A DNA stretch of 64,000 bases from Variovorax paradoxus (GCF_024734665.1 NZ_CP102931.1:6012001-6076000); one strand, 5' to 3'. Positions 1-10,515 are shown, counted from the stretch's first letter. Notes: generated by a model not told the origin, from the letters alone. A program made the numbers and translations.

Positions 1-3000
1 GGAGTAGCCGGCGCCGTGGTGTCGAGCACGATCGGGTAGAGCCCCGTGGCCAGGCTGGCCTGGCCCGCGCCGTCGACCGCGACGGCGCTCAGGTTCTTGA
101 CGCCGTCCCCGCTCAAGGGACTGGTGGTCACGCTCCAGGTGCCGTTGGCAGCCACGCTGGCAGAGCCCACGGCCACGCCGTCGGCGTACACGGTCACGAC
201 GGTGCCGACAGTGCCGGTGCCGCTCAGAGTGGGCGTGGTGTCGTCGGTGCTGGCGTCCTTGGCGATGTTGCCGCTCACGCTGCCCCTGTCGTCGCTCACG
301 CCGGTGATAGCCGGTGGCGTGGGCCGATCGCCCACCAAGGTGAAGGTCGATGCGGGCGTGATGACGCTGACGTTGCCCGCCGCATCCACGGCCTGCGCGG
401 TGAGGCTGTGCGCTCCCTCGGCCAGGGGCAGGTCGGGCGTAAAGCGCCAGCTGCCGTCGGCATTCACCGCTGTGCTGCCGATCAGCTTGCCGTTGTCGTA
501 AATGTTGATGCTCGACACCTGCGCCGGGTCGGCCTTGCCGGTGTACTCCGGCTTGCTGTCGTCGGTCTGCGCACCGGCGGCCAGCGGGCCCTTCACGGCG
601 CCCACGTTGTCCAGCACCTCGATCCTGGAGGCGTCCAGCGCCAGAGGCGGCGTGGTGTCAACGCCGACCCTGAAGGCGCCCGAACGCGGGCTCTCGTTGC
701 CGGCCTGATCTGTCAGCGTGTAGCTGAGCTGGTGTTCGCCCTCGGCGAGCGGGTTGCTCGGCGTCAGCGTGCCGGTGGCCGGGTCATAGGTTGCCGCGAC
801 CTTGATGCCCTCGACATACAGCGACGGGGTCAGGCCGACTGCAACGGTGCCGATGTTGATGCCGGGCGTGGTGTCGTCCGTGGTCGCGGCAACGCTTGCC
901 GGGTTCTTGACCGCACCGGCGTCGTCGGCATAGCTCGTCGCGGCGGCCGGCGGTGGTGGAGCGGTCGTGTCGACGGTGACGATAAGTGCCGGCGACTGCG
1001 CGCTCTCGTTGCCCACCGGGTCGAGGGCCGTGGCGGTGAACCGGTGCACCCCCTGCTTCAGCGGTGTGTTCGCTCCGGTGAAGGCGAATTTCCAGCTGCC
1101 ATCGGCTTCGACCGTTGTGCTGCCGATGGCAATGCCGTTGTCGTAGATCCTGATCTTGTCGCCCGGCGTCGCACCGCTTCCGGCGAACGTGGGGGTGGTG
1201 TCGTCGGTGAAGCCGGCGTTGGCGAGCGGGCCCCGCACCGAGCCGGCGTCGTCCATGGCCTCGGCGATGGACGGCACGGCCGGCGGGGTCGCGTCGATGG
1301 TCAACGCAAGGGCGGCCTTGCTGTTGGTGCCGGCGGCGTTCACTGCGGTGGCCGTGTACTGATGCGCTCCTTCGCTCTGCACCGGCAGCGCGAGGCGCCA
1401 GTTGCCGCTGGCATCCGCCGTGGTGGAGCCGAGAACGTTCGCACCCTCCGTGACAGTCACGACGGCGCCTGCCGTGGTCTTGCCCTCGAGCGTCGGGCTG
1501 GTTTCGTCGGTGAATCCGTCGGGGAATGTCTTTGGCTGGCGCCCGGACGCCAGCTTGAGGCTGACGGGCACGCCCGTGGTGTCGACCTTGAAGTCCAGCG
1601 GCGCACCGGCAGCGCTGGCATTGCCTGCGGCATCGGTGGCCGTCTGCGTGATGCTGTGCGCGCCCTCGCCCAGCGACGTGCCGGGCTTGACGCTCCAGCT
1701 ACCGCTGGCATCGACCGTCGCGCTGCCGATGACGCTGCCGTTGTCGAAGACCTTGATGACGTCGCCCGGCGTTGCGCCGCTCCCGCCGAACGTGGGCATG
1801 GTGTCGTCGGTGGTGCTGCCGTTGGCGAGCGGGCCTCGCACCGGGCCGGCGTTGTCCGTGACCGCAGCGATGACCGCGGCCGGAGGGGTCGTGTCGAGGA
1901 CCGCACTGTCGGCCACCGCAGACGTGGAGACATTGCCGGCAAGGTCGCGGCTGGTCGCGCTGACGCGAAGCGTCCTGCCTTCGGCCGGGTTGGCGAACGA
2001 GACATTGACAAAGCCGTTGGCGACATCCGCCGCGGTCAGCGTGACGCTGGGCGTGGCCGTGCCGTCGGTGAGGCTGATGACGTCGCCCACGGCTGCGCCG
2101 GACACGAGCGTGACCTTCACGGTCACGTCGGCGCCCTTCTCGCTGGCGTTGATGAAGCCGTCGTTGTTGGCGTCGTTGACGATCGCGACGCTGATGACCG
2201 GTGCAGCCCTGTCGACCGTGGCCGTGGCTTCGGGGCTGGTGTTGCCAGCCGCATCGGCGGCGGCAGCGCGCAGCACGGTGCCCTCGGGCAGGGTGGCCGC
2301 CGGCGCGATGCTGTACTTGCCATTGAGCGCGACCGTCGTGCCAATGACGTTGCCCGCGCCGTCCTTGATCGTGACCACGGAGTCGGCCTCGGCGGTGCCC
2401 GTGATTGCACTGCCGTTGGTCGGGTTGATGGTGGGTGCGGCCGGAGGCTTGCTGTCCACCGTCGCCGTGGCCTCGGGGCTGGGGTTGCCAGCCGCGTCGG
2501 TGGCAACGACGTGCAGCACGGTGCCGTCCGGCAGAGTGGCTGCCGGCGTGACGCTGTACGTGCCGTTGGGCCCGGCGGTGGCGCTGCCGATGAGGTTGCC
2601 TGCGTCGTCCTTGATCGTGACCAGGGAGCCGGCTTCGGCCGCGCCAGTGATCAGGCGGCCACTGGTCGGGTTGACCGTAGGCATGTCGACCGCCGTGCTG
2701 TCGACCTCGGTCGTGGCTTCGGGGCTGGTGTTGCCCGCCGCATCGGTGGCGACAACGTGAAGCACCGTACCGTCCGCCGGAACGGTTGCCGGGGTGACGC
2801 GGTACGTGCCGTTGGCCGCGGCGGTGGCGCTGCCGACGATGTTGCCCAGGCCGTCCTTGATCGTGACGACCGAGCCGGGTTCGGCCGTGCCCGTGATCGG
2901 GTCGCCGTCGGTTGGGTGGACCTTGGGCGCGGCCGGGGGCGTTCTGTCTACTGTTGCCTTGGTTTCGGGACTGGTGTTGCCAGCCGCATCGGTGGCGGCA

Positions 3001-5138
3001 ACGTGTAGCACAGCGCCATCCACCGGGGGGGTCGCGGGCGTGATGGTGTACGTGCCGTTGGCAGCGACGGTGGCGCTGCCGATGACCTTGCCCGAGTCGT
3101 CCTTGATCGTGACGACAGCGCCGGCTTCGGCAGTGCCCGCGATCTGGTTCCCGTTCGTCGGGTTGACCTTCGGTGCAGCGGGCGGCGTGCTGTCGACCGT
3201 GGCCGTGGCGGGCTGGCTGGCGTTGCCGGCCGCGTCCGTCGCCACGACGTTGATCACCGTGCCGTCGGCCGGAGGCTGCGCCGGGGTGATGGCGTAGGTG
3301 CCGTTGGGCCCCGCAGTCGTGCTGCCGATGACGTTGTCCAGGCCATCCTTGATCGTGACGACCGAGCCGGCCTCGGCCGTGCCGGTGATCGGGTTGCCGT
3401 TTGTCGGGCTGACGGTCGGCGCAGCGGGCGGCGTGCTGTCGACCTTGGTCGTGGCGGGCAGGCTGGCATTGCCGGCCGCGTCCGTCGCCACGACGTTGAT
3501 CACCGTGCCATCGGCCGGAGGCTTCGCCGGGGTGAAGCTGTAGGCGCCATTGACTGCGGCGGTCGTGCTGCCGATGACGTTGCCCAGGCCGTCCTTGATC
3601 GTGACGACCGAGCCGGCCTCGGCCGTACCGGTGATGGGGCTGCCATCCGTCGGGTTGACGGTCGGTGCATCGGGTCGCGCGCTGTCGACCGTGGCCCTGG
3701 CTTCCGGACTGGCGTTGCCGGCGGCATCGGTGGCGACAACGCGCAATTGCGTTCCGTTTGCCGGAGGCGTCGCGGGCGCGATTCTGTACGTACCGTTGGC
3801 AGCGACGGTGGCGCTGCCAACGAGCTTGCCCGAGTCATCCCTGATCGTGACGAGAGTGCCGGCTTCGGCCGTGCCGGTGATCGGGCTGCCGGCGGTCGGG
3901 TTGACGGTCGGCGCATCGGGCGCCTTGCTGTCGACCGTGGCCGTGGCGGGCAGGCTGGCGTTGCCGGCCGGGTCGGTTGCAACGACGCTGATCACCGTGC
4001 CGTGGGGCGGCGGCGTGGTGGGGGTGACGGCATACGTGCCGTTGGGTGCAGCGGTCGCACTGCCGATGACCTTGCCCGCGCTGTCCTTGATCGTGACCAG
4101 GGAGCCGGGTTCGGCCGTGCCCGTGACGGGGCTGCCGTCGGTGGGGTTGACGGTGGGCCTTGCCGGAGCCGCGCTGTCGACGGTGGTCGTGGCCGGCTGG
4201 CTGACATTGCCGACCGCGTCTGCGGCCACAACGTTGATCACCGTGCCGTGGCTCAGCGGCGTGGCCGGCGTGATGCTGTAGGCGCCGTTCTGCGCTGCAG
4301 TCGTTTGGCCGATGACGGTGCCGTTTGCGTCGATGACCGTGACCACCGAGCCGGGCTCCGCGGTGCCGGTGATGGGACTGCCATCGGTGGGATCGATCGT
4401 AGGCACCTGGGGCGGCGTGCTGTCGACGGTCGTCCGGGCGTCGGGGCTGGCATTGCCGGCCCGATCCACGGCGACGACGCGAAGCTCCATGCCGTGCGGC
4501 GGCGGCGTGGTGGGATGGACGACATAGCTGCCGTCGGGCGCGACGGTCGCGCTGCCGATTTCCTTGCCCGTGCTGTCGGTGACCTTGACGATCGTGCCCG
4601 GCTCAGCGGTGCCGGTGATCGAACTGGCATTGGCGGGGTTGACGGTGGGCTTGCCCGGCGGCGTGGTGTCGCCCGGCGCTGCGAGCGGCAGAACCGGCAG
4701 TTGCTGACCACCACCTCCGCCTCCGCCGCCGCCGCCAGCGGCACCCGCGAGAGCCAGCCCGCCGCCGACCAGCCAGGGCAGCACGCCGAAGTTGAAGTCC
4801 TGATGCAGCAACAGAGGCTCGATGGAATCGATGCTCGAATAGTCGGCCGCCAGGGCGCCCTGCCCTTCGCCGAGCTTGGCCAGCCAAAGGCCGCCCTTGT
4901 CGTCGCTCAGCACCAGGTCGCTCTTGTTGCCATCGAACGACGTGAAGAACTCACGAACGGTGATGACCTCGCCCGAAACGGCGGTGATGACCAGATCGTT
5001 GCCGACGCGGCGCATTCCCTTGATCTGCCCTTGCGGCAGGCCGATGCGGACAACCGACGCCTGGTCAAGGGTGGTTTCGTTCACCAAAGCCTTGCGGACA
5101 CCGCCGCCACGCTTGCCAATTACTTCAAATTCGATCAT
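1..5138 (-). CDS. Giant Bap-like surface adhesin with tandem Ig-like repeats (5' part, C-terminus beyond left edge)
   Basis: The frame is open from an ATG at 5138, preceded by a GGGAG ribosome site, to the window edge. At least 1712 codons are present and the C-terminus is missing. Residues 1-120 resemble the BapA N-terminal prefix domain (GNDLVIT, ITVREFF, DLVLSDDKG). A short hydrophobic stretch and a glycine run at about 120-145 follow. About ten Ig-like repeats of about 82 residues come next, built around TVDS, PTV, ITGTAEPG and VTDG-like motifs, then longer repeats of about 100-110 residues from roughly base 2200 to the edge. Proteins of this kind are normally exported by type I secretion and act in biofilm formation; the C-terminal secretion signal and any transporter genes would lie outside the window. 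The upstream regulator ends 31 bases before this start, so the two are probably co-transcribed. There is no N-terminal Sec signal, as expected for type I export. Confidence 0.88.
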   Translation of the reverse strand, partial: MIEFEVIGKRGGGVRKALVNETTLDQASVVRIGLPQGQIKGMRRVGNDLVITAVSGEVITVREFFTSFDGNKSDLVLSDDKGGLWLAKLGEGQGALAADYSSIDSIEPLLLHQDFNFGVLPWLVGGGLALAGAAGGGGGGGGGGQQLPVLPLAAPGDTTPPGKPTVNPANASSITGTAEPGTIVKVTDSTGKEIGSATVAPDGSYVVHPTTPPPHGMELRVVAVDRAGNASPDARTTVDSTPPQVPTIDPTDGSPITGTAEPGSVVTVIDANGTVIGQTTAAQNGAYSITPATPLSHGTVINVVAADAVGNVSQPATTTVDSAAPARPTVNPTDGSPVTGTAEPGSLVTIKDSAGKVIGSATAAPNGTYAVTPTTPPPHGTVISVVATDPAGNASLPATATVDSKAPDAPTVNPTAGSPITGTAEAGTLVTIRDDSGKLVGSATVAANGTYRIAPATPPANGTQLRVVATDAAGNASPEARATVDSARPDAPTVNPTDGSPITGTAEAGSVVTIKDGLGNVIGSTTAAVNGAYSFTPAKPPADGTVINVVATDAAGNASLPATTKVDSTPPAAPTVSPTNGNPITGTAEAGSVVTIKDGLDNVIGSTTAGPNGTYAITPAQPPADGTVINVVATDAAGNASQPATATVDSTPPAAPKVNPTNGNQIAGTAEAGAVVTIKDDSGKVIGSATVAANGTYTITPATPPVDGAVLHVAATDAAGNTSPETKATVDRTPPAAPKVHPTDGDPITGTAEPGSVVTIKDGLGNIVGSATAAANGTYRVTPATVPADGTVLHVVATDAAGNTSPEATTEVDSTAVDMPTVNPTSGRLITGAAEAGSLVTIKDDAGNLIGSATAGPNGTYSVTPAATLPDGTVLHVVATDAAGNPSPEATATVDSKPPAAPTINPTNGSAITGTAEADSVVTIKDGAGNVIGTTVALNGKYSIAPAATLPEGTVLRAAAADAAGNTSPEATATVDRAAPVISVAIVNDANNDGFINASEKGADVTVKVTLVSGAAVGDVISLTDGTATPSVTLTAADVANGFVNVSFANPAEGRTLRVSATSRDLAGNVSTSAVADSAVLDTTPPAAVIAAVTDNAGPVRGPLANGSTTDDTMPTFGGSGATPGDVIKVFDNGSVIGSATVDASGSWSVKPGTSLGEGAHSITQTATDAAGNASAAGAPLDFKVDTTGVPVSLKLASGRQPKTFPDGFTDETSPTLEGKTTAGAVVTVTEGANVLGSTTADASGNWRLALPVQSEGAHQYTATAVNAAGTNSKAALALTIDATPPAVPSIAEAMDDAGSVRGPLANAGFTDDTTPTFAGSGATPGDKIRIYDNGIAIGSTTVEADGSWKFAFTGANTPLKQGVHRFTATALDPVGNESAQSPALIVTVDTTAPPPPAAATSYADDAGAVKNPASVAATTDDTTPGINIGTVAVGLTPSLYVEGIKVAATYDPATGTLTPSNPLAEGEHQLSYTLTDQAGNESPRSGAFRVGVDTTPPLALDASRIEVLDNVGAVKGPLAAGAQTDDSKPEYTGKADPAQVSSINIYDNGKLIGSTAVNADGSWRFTPDLPLAEGAHSLTAQAVDAAGNVSVITPASTFTLVGDRPTPPAITGVSDDRGSVSGNIAKDASTDDTTPTLSGTGTVGTVVTVYADGVAVGSASVAANGTWSVTTSPLSGDGVKNLSAVAVDGAGQASLATGLYPIVLDTTAPAT
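2200..4670 (-). repeat. Tandem ~246-bp coding repeats (Ig-like domains of the adhesin)
   Basis: A motif encoding the linker TVDS/TVDST recurs on the minus strand near plus-strand positions 4430, 4175, 3930, 3680, 3438, 3195, 2950, 2695, 2452 and 2210. The period is about 246 bp, or 82 codons. Neighbouring units share long identical stretches, for example the segments around 3195 and 3438. This suggests recent duplication or gene conversion. Beyond 2200 the period lengthens to about 310 bp and the units are more divergent. Such arrays often vary in copy number between strains and are easily mis-assembled from short reads. Confidence 0.85.
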
Positions 5139-5169
5139 TTATAAACTCCCTGATATTAGATTTAATTAA

Positions 5170-5859
5170 TTAGCCGCCCGACGGCGTCACCGTCTGCAAT
5201 TTGTATCCTTGCCCGAATACAGATCGCAGCATCAATCCGTTTACCGGCTCCAGATTCAATTTCCTGCGAATCTTGAAAACACACACATCCAGTGCACGAG
5301 AGCGCAAATTGACTATGTCCCGCCACAGAAGGGTATGCAACCGCTCCCTGCTCATCAGGCAATCCCGGTTACGGAACAATTCGAGGGCGAGGTCGTACTC
5401 GCGGGGCTGCAGGCGCAATTCATGCCCTTCATGGAAAACCTTGCGTTCGCCAATCTGAAAGCGGTAGCCCCGATAAACCAGGAGCTCATTTCCTGCCGTC
5501 CTCGGAGCAGCAAGGGCGGCCCGATTCAGCAAGCGCTGCGCCTTCGATTTGATTTCCTCCAGATTGAATGGAGGAAGAACAAAATCGAAATTCTTTTCAC
5601 CGGGAAATTGACCGCTGATGCGCTGCAATGCATCTGCGCCGTCTGCATTGGTCGCAAACAGCACTGGTGCGTCGGTCAGGCCGCGAATGGCCTGCAACCA
5701 ATGGATGTCGGCCCCCGAAGGCAAGGTCAGAAGCACCAGCCCGAAGCGCTGGCCCGCATGCAGCGCATTCGCGAAGTTGCCCAGCAGATCGAATGTGGCA
5801 AGGGGCGGCGCAGTCGATTGATGTTGCTGCGCGAGCAGATCAACTGCCGTTTGCACCAT
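5170..5859 (-). CDS. OmpR/PhoB-type winged-helix regulator with a degenerate receiver domain
   Basis: The 229-residue product starts at ATG 5859, where GGAGGTG sits just upstream; the open frame extends further but without a comparable ribosome site. Residues 125-222 form an OmpR/PhoB winged helix (LRLQPREYDLALELF, LRSRALDVCVFKIRRKL, VFGQGYKL). Residues 1-115 have receiver-like length and pattern but lack the acidic pair near the N-terminus. The strand normally carrying the phosphorylated Asp reads LVLLTLPSG (Thr45), and the usual Lys-Pro reads VLPPF. Phosphorylation by a histidine kinase is therefore unlikely. The gene lies 31 bases before the adhesin in the same direction and probably controls it. 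The target sites and signal are unknown. Confidence 0.82.
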   Translation of the reverse strand: MVQTAVDLLAQQHQSTAPPLATFDLLGNFANALHAGQRFGLVLLTLPSGADIHWLQAIRGLTDAPVLFATNADGADALQRISGQFPGEKNFDFVLPPFNLEEIKSKAQRLLNRAALAAPRTAGNELLVYRGYRFQIGERKVFHEGHELRLQPREYDLALELFRNRDCLMSRERLHTLLWRDIVNLRSRALDVCVFKIRRKLNLEPVNGLMLRSVFGQGYKLQTVTPSGG

Positions 5860-6001
5860 GGAGCACCTCCATGAGCAAGAACGTTTCTTCCGGGGATAGG
5901 CCGAGGGCATCGGGCACCCTGGCCTTCGCGATTGCACCGACCGCGCTCCACTCGCATGCTTGCAGGCGCAAGCCGTGAGCGCAGGACTCTGACGAAATCA
6001 T
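5840..6001 (-). CDS. Possible 53-residue protein overlapping the adhesin regulator start
   Basis: ATG 6001 is preceded by GGAGAGGTTGGA, a good ribosome site. The frame ends at 5840, overlapping the regulator start at 5859 by 20 bases, which would suit translational coupling. The product is acidic to neutral, has no membrane segment, and ends in a predicted helical stretch (LGLSPEETFLLMEVL). I do not recognise a family. It could be a real small regulatory partner or a chance ORF in a leader; the ribosome site and the overlap are the only support. Confidence 0.42.
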   Translation of the reverse strand: MISSESCAHGLRLQACEWSAVGAIAKARVPDALGLSPEETFLLMEVLHGANGS

Positions 6002-6105
6002 TCCAACCTCTCCGTTCAACGATGAATGTTGCGGAGAGGCGTCTCGCCGCACTCCGCTATGACCTTTTGGGCAGCGGAATGTATCGGCTCACAATCACAT
6101 TAGAC

Positions 6106-6131
6106 AATGACGATTAAAGACACTTAATGAC
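6106..6131. promoter_or_regulatory. Direct/inverted repeats in the long gap upstream of the adhesin regulator
   Basis: The 463-base gap 5860-6322 holds, besides the small ORF above, an AT-rich patch. It has two AATGAC direct repeats (6106-6111 and 6126-6131) spaced 20 bases start to start, and between them an inverted repeat ATTAA-N6-TTAAT (6113-6128). Two turns of helix is the spacing expected for a winged-helix dimer. On the minus strand a weak promoter-like pair (TTGTCT, then TACATT) follows. The role as operator is inferred. Nothing else was recognised between 6132 and 6322. Confidence 0.3.
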
Positions 6132-6322
6132 CGTCGTTAGCAAGCCAGGAAGCTTAAAAAATGCGAACTTTCGCCTCACGCCATGCAGGAAATCGCGCTT
6201 TCAGCTCGGCACCCAGAAAAGATGCACATGCGCGGCCTCGTTTGCCACTTGTTAATGACGGAAACTGGCAATAAATGCCTATCCGAGGCAATGAAAACGT
6301 TTTCTTTTTCGCATCGAAAACT

Positions 6323-8311
6323 TCACACTTTCAGCGCGGGCGCCTCGAAACTTGCCGCATCGGGCGCTTCCTGGTCTTGATGCCCGAGGTCCAGCGGCAA
6401 TGTCAGGCGAAACACTGTGCCTTCGCCGTCGCTGGCAACCAGCGTGACGTCGCCACCGTGCTGGAGGGCGATGGTGCGTGAAATGTGCAGCCCAAGCCCC
6501 GAGCCGGGCACGTGGGCAGATCCGGCTCCTCTGAAATAGCGTTCGAACAGGCTGCTTCTTTCGGACTCCGGAATCGGCGCTCCCTTGTTCGAAACGGTCA
6601 CGCTGAAGGAGCCCGCGCCCGCATCGCACCGAACGTCGACCGCCGAATCCGCCGGCGAGTATTTCAAGGCGTTCCGGACCAGATTCCGGATTGCCATTTC
6701 AATCCGCGTCTGGTCTCCCCTGCATATCGCCCGGCCCTGCGCCACGCTGATACTCAATCGGGCGTTGTCCTCAGGCAGCCCGATGCTGCGGATGTTCTCG
6801 ATCACGTCCCAGAGATCGAAGCTCTGGGCGACGGGCCTCGAGCCGACCTCCAGCGCGTCGTCCAGCAGAATGTTCTCGATAAGTGCGGCGAGCCGGCGGA
6901 TCGCCTTGCGGATCTTCCCGACGCTGCGCTTCACCCGGTCGTCCTGCCCGGACGGAGACAGCTCCAGCGCGTGCGCCACCGCGTCGACAATGGCCAGCGG
7001 CGTGCGGAACTCGTGTGAGACGATGGCCACGAACTCGCGCTGGCGGACTCTCTCTTCCAGCGCCTGCTTGGCGACCTTCATCGAGTCGAAGGCGCGCTTG
7101 CGCTGGGCTCTCAGCTTCAGCTCCGCCTGCCTGGAACGGCTGGCCACCGCGAAGTTGAGCAACGCAAGGTTCGCCAGCTGCGAGAACGGGATCAGGGTTT
7201 CCAGAATGAACGATTGGTCCACCTGCACATAGCCCAGGAGCACCAGCGAGAAGAAGAGCCACGACAGGTCCACCACGCCGAAGACCACCGCCGCAAGAAG
7301 GTACTGGCGAGCGCCACGGCCGACAACGATCCACACGACGAATGCAAGGTTGAAAAGCGCGACGGCTATTTCGAGATGCACCGCCGACTGGATGATGTTG
7401 CCGATGCCCCCCCAGAGGGAAAACGGAATCATCGCGGCGAAGGCGGCCGCTGCCAGGTACACGAACCGCGCCGCCCAGACCGAGTACTGGCCATAGTTGA
7501 AGAACCGGCACGCGAACACGGCCGCAATCGACATCAGCGCGCACGACGTCACATCGACAAAGCGGTCGGCGCGCAGCGGGTCATCGGGGAAGAACAGCGA
7601 GCTCGAATACCCCTGCATGGCAACAATTGCGACCAGCATGGCCACCAGGAACAGCGCGTAGATCGGATAGATGCTGCTTCGCAGCCACGCCCAGAAAATC
7701 AGGTTCATGAAGACCATGACGCAGATCGCTCCCGCAAACGCGGAAAAGAATATCGTCCGGTTGATTTCCGATTTTTCGAGGGTCGATTTCTGCCAGGCAT
7801 TCAGATCGAAAACGGTCGGCCCATGCGTTTTTATTCGCAGGTAATAGGTTCTGGGCGAAGAATCCAGGGCCACCGGAAAAGCCAGCACGCTGGTCTGTAT
7901 GGCCCGGCTTGCAAATGGATGCCTGTCTCCCAATTGATGAAGGGATATTTTTCCAGCCGGATCCTGGCTGTACACCCTCACATCGTCGACCCAGGTCGGA
8001 AATATCTGCACGACCCAGTCGGACGTTGCACCGGGCTCTTGCTGCAATGAGAAACGGATCCAGAAAATGTCGTCCGAGTGCTTCTGGAGATAACGGACAT
8101 CCCTGGGTATAAACTTTATGCCTCCATCTGTCGATAAGATGTCCTCGATGTTGATATTCCCGGATGCATCCCGGAATATTTCCGCTTCCCCAGCCAACGA
8201 AATCGGCCCTTCCTGCCCTTTGCTTTCCTGCAGAACAAGAGCTTCCGCGCCCTGAGAAAACAGCCAAAGCAATACTGCGAAAAAAAGAACAAGGCAGGGT
8301 TTTGTTTTCAT
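6323..8311 (-). CDS. 7TMR-DISM sensor histidine kinase
   Basis: The 662-residue kinase has a signal peptide (residues 1-24) and an extracytoplasmic 7TMR-DISMED2-type sensing domain (about 40-170, typically carbohydrate-binding-like). Seven predicted membrane helices (about 185-395) and a short coiled linker follow. A HisKA domain carries the phosphorylatable His433 in FVAIVSHEFRTPL, and a HATPase_c domain (about 525-640) has the N-box NLVRNALKYS and G-box GSGLGLHI. It probably autophosphorylates in response to a periplasmic ligand. It is divergent from the response regulator at 8383, its likely partner, with a 71-base gap that must hold both promoters. It lies upstream of the receiver-dead regulator and adhesin, suggesting a surface-attachment circuit. 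The ligand is unknown. Confidence 0.9.
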   Translation of the reverse strand: MKTKPCLVLFFAVLLWLFSQGAEALVLQESKGQEGPISLAGEAEIFRDASGNINIEDILSTDGGIKFIPRDVRYLQKHSDDIFWIRFSLQQEPGATSDWVVQIFPTWVDDVRVYSQDPAGKISLHQLGDRHPFASRAIQTSVLAFPVALDSSPRTYYLRIKTHGPTVFDLNAWQKSTLEKSEINRTIFFSAFAGAICVMVFMNLIFWAWLRSSIYPIYALFLVAMLVAIVAMQGYSSSLFFPDDPLRADRFVDVTSCALMSIAAVFACRFFNYGQYSVWAARFVYLAAAAFAAMIPFSLWGGIGNIIQSAVHLEIAVALFNLAFVVWIVVGRGARQYLLAAVVFGVVDLSWLFFSLVLLGYVQVDQSFILETLIPFSQLANLALLNFAVASRSRQAELKLRAQRKRAFDSMKVAKQALEERVRQREFVAIVSHEFRTPLAIVDAVAHALELSPSGQDDRVKRSVGKIRKAIRRLAALIENILLDDALEVGSRPVAQSFDLWDVIENIRSIGLPEDNARLSISVAQGRAICRGDQTRIEMAIRNLVRNALKYSPADSAVDVRCDAGAGSFSVTVSNKGAPIPESERSSLFERYFRGAGSAHVPGSGLGLHISRTIALQHGGDVTLVASDGEGTVFRLTLPLDLGHQDQEAPDAASFEAPALKV

Positions 8312-8382
8312 GCTATTGATATATCCGGCTTACCTTCGACGCCCAGCACTCTCGATCCCGAAAAACCGAAGAGAGGCGCACC

Positions 8383-9108
8383 ATGACCACAAGACCCGAC
8401 ACCGATAAAAAAATAGTCGTCTATCTGATCGAAGACGAAGAAGACCTTCAGGAAGCGCTTGTCTACAGCCTCAACCAGCTGGGCTTCGTAGCCTCGGGAT
8501 TCTCGACGGCCTCCGAGTTCTACCGGGCCTATGCCGTCAGCCGCTGCGACATCGTCGTCATCGACATCGAACTGCCGGACGAGAACGGATTTTCGATTGC
8601 CCAGCACCTGCGTTCCGCGAGCAACGTCGGCATCGTGTTCGCTACCGCGCGCGGCGAACTCAACGACCGCGTTCGCGGCTTGCGCGGCGGCGCCGACGCC
8701 TATTTCGTGAAGCCGGTGCATGCCGAAGAGCTCGCGGCCACGCTCGAAGGTGTCTACCGGCGCATCAAGGCATCGAAGAGCAGCGCCGAACGGGCGCAAC
8801 CACCGGCTGCCCCGCGCGGCACGGGACGCTGGACGCTCAAGGAAGGCGACTGGATCCTCTGCGACCCCGACGGGCGGGCGCTTCGCCTGACCATGTCGGA
8901 GCGGGCCATCGTGGCTTGCCTCTTCAAGCAGCGCAACAAGCCCGTCGACCGCTCGCAGCTCGCCACCGCGCTCGGCGGTGATCTCGAGAATTTCGACCTT
9001 CAGCGCGTGGACGCGGTGGTCAGCCGCCTGCGGCGCAAGGCGCTTGCGGCGGGCATGTCGCTGCCGCTGCACGCCGTCAGGGGCACCGGCTACCAATTCC
9101 AGGCCTGA
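8383..9108 (+). CDS. OmpR-family response regulator
   Basis: The 241-residue protein has a complete receiver (acidic cluster IEDEED at 16-21, phospho-acceptor Asp61 in VVIDIELPDENG, switch Thr in FATAR, Lys110 in FVKPV). A winged-helix DNA-binding domain follows (about 140-240, ending VRGTGYQFQA). The start ATG 8383 follows GAGAGG. It is divergent from the 7TMR-DISM kinase at 8311, which is very probably its cognate kinase. Unlike the regulator at 5170-5859 it keeps every phosphorylation residue, so this locus contains one competent and one degenerate regulator. Target genes are not shown by the sequence. Confidence 0.9.
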   Translation: MTTRPDTDKKIVVYLIEDEEDLQEALVYSLNQLGFVASGFSTASEFYRAYAVSRCDIVVIDIELPDENGFSIAQHLRSASNVGIVFATARGELNDRVRGLRGGADAYFVKPVHAEELAATLEGVYRRIKASKSSAERAQPPAAPRGTGRWTLKEGDWILCDPDGRALRLTMSERAIVACLFKQRNKPVDRSQLATALGGDLENFDLQRVDAVVSRLRRKALAAGMSLPLHAVRGTGYQFQA

Positions 9109-9123
9109 GGTGCGTACGGTGCG

Positions 9124-10498
<1,375 letters not shown>

Positions 10499-10515
<17 letters not shown>

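Noticed and set aside
408..4281. Long plus-strand frames opposite the adhesin
   Set aside because: They mirror the repeat array of the minus-strand adhesin and have no domain pattern of their own.
2200..4670. CRISPR-like or satellite repeat array
   Set aside because: The period is about 246 bp with no short repeat/spacer pattern, and the repeats are in-frame protein domains.
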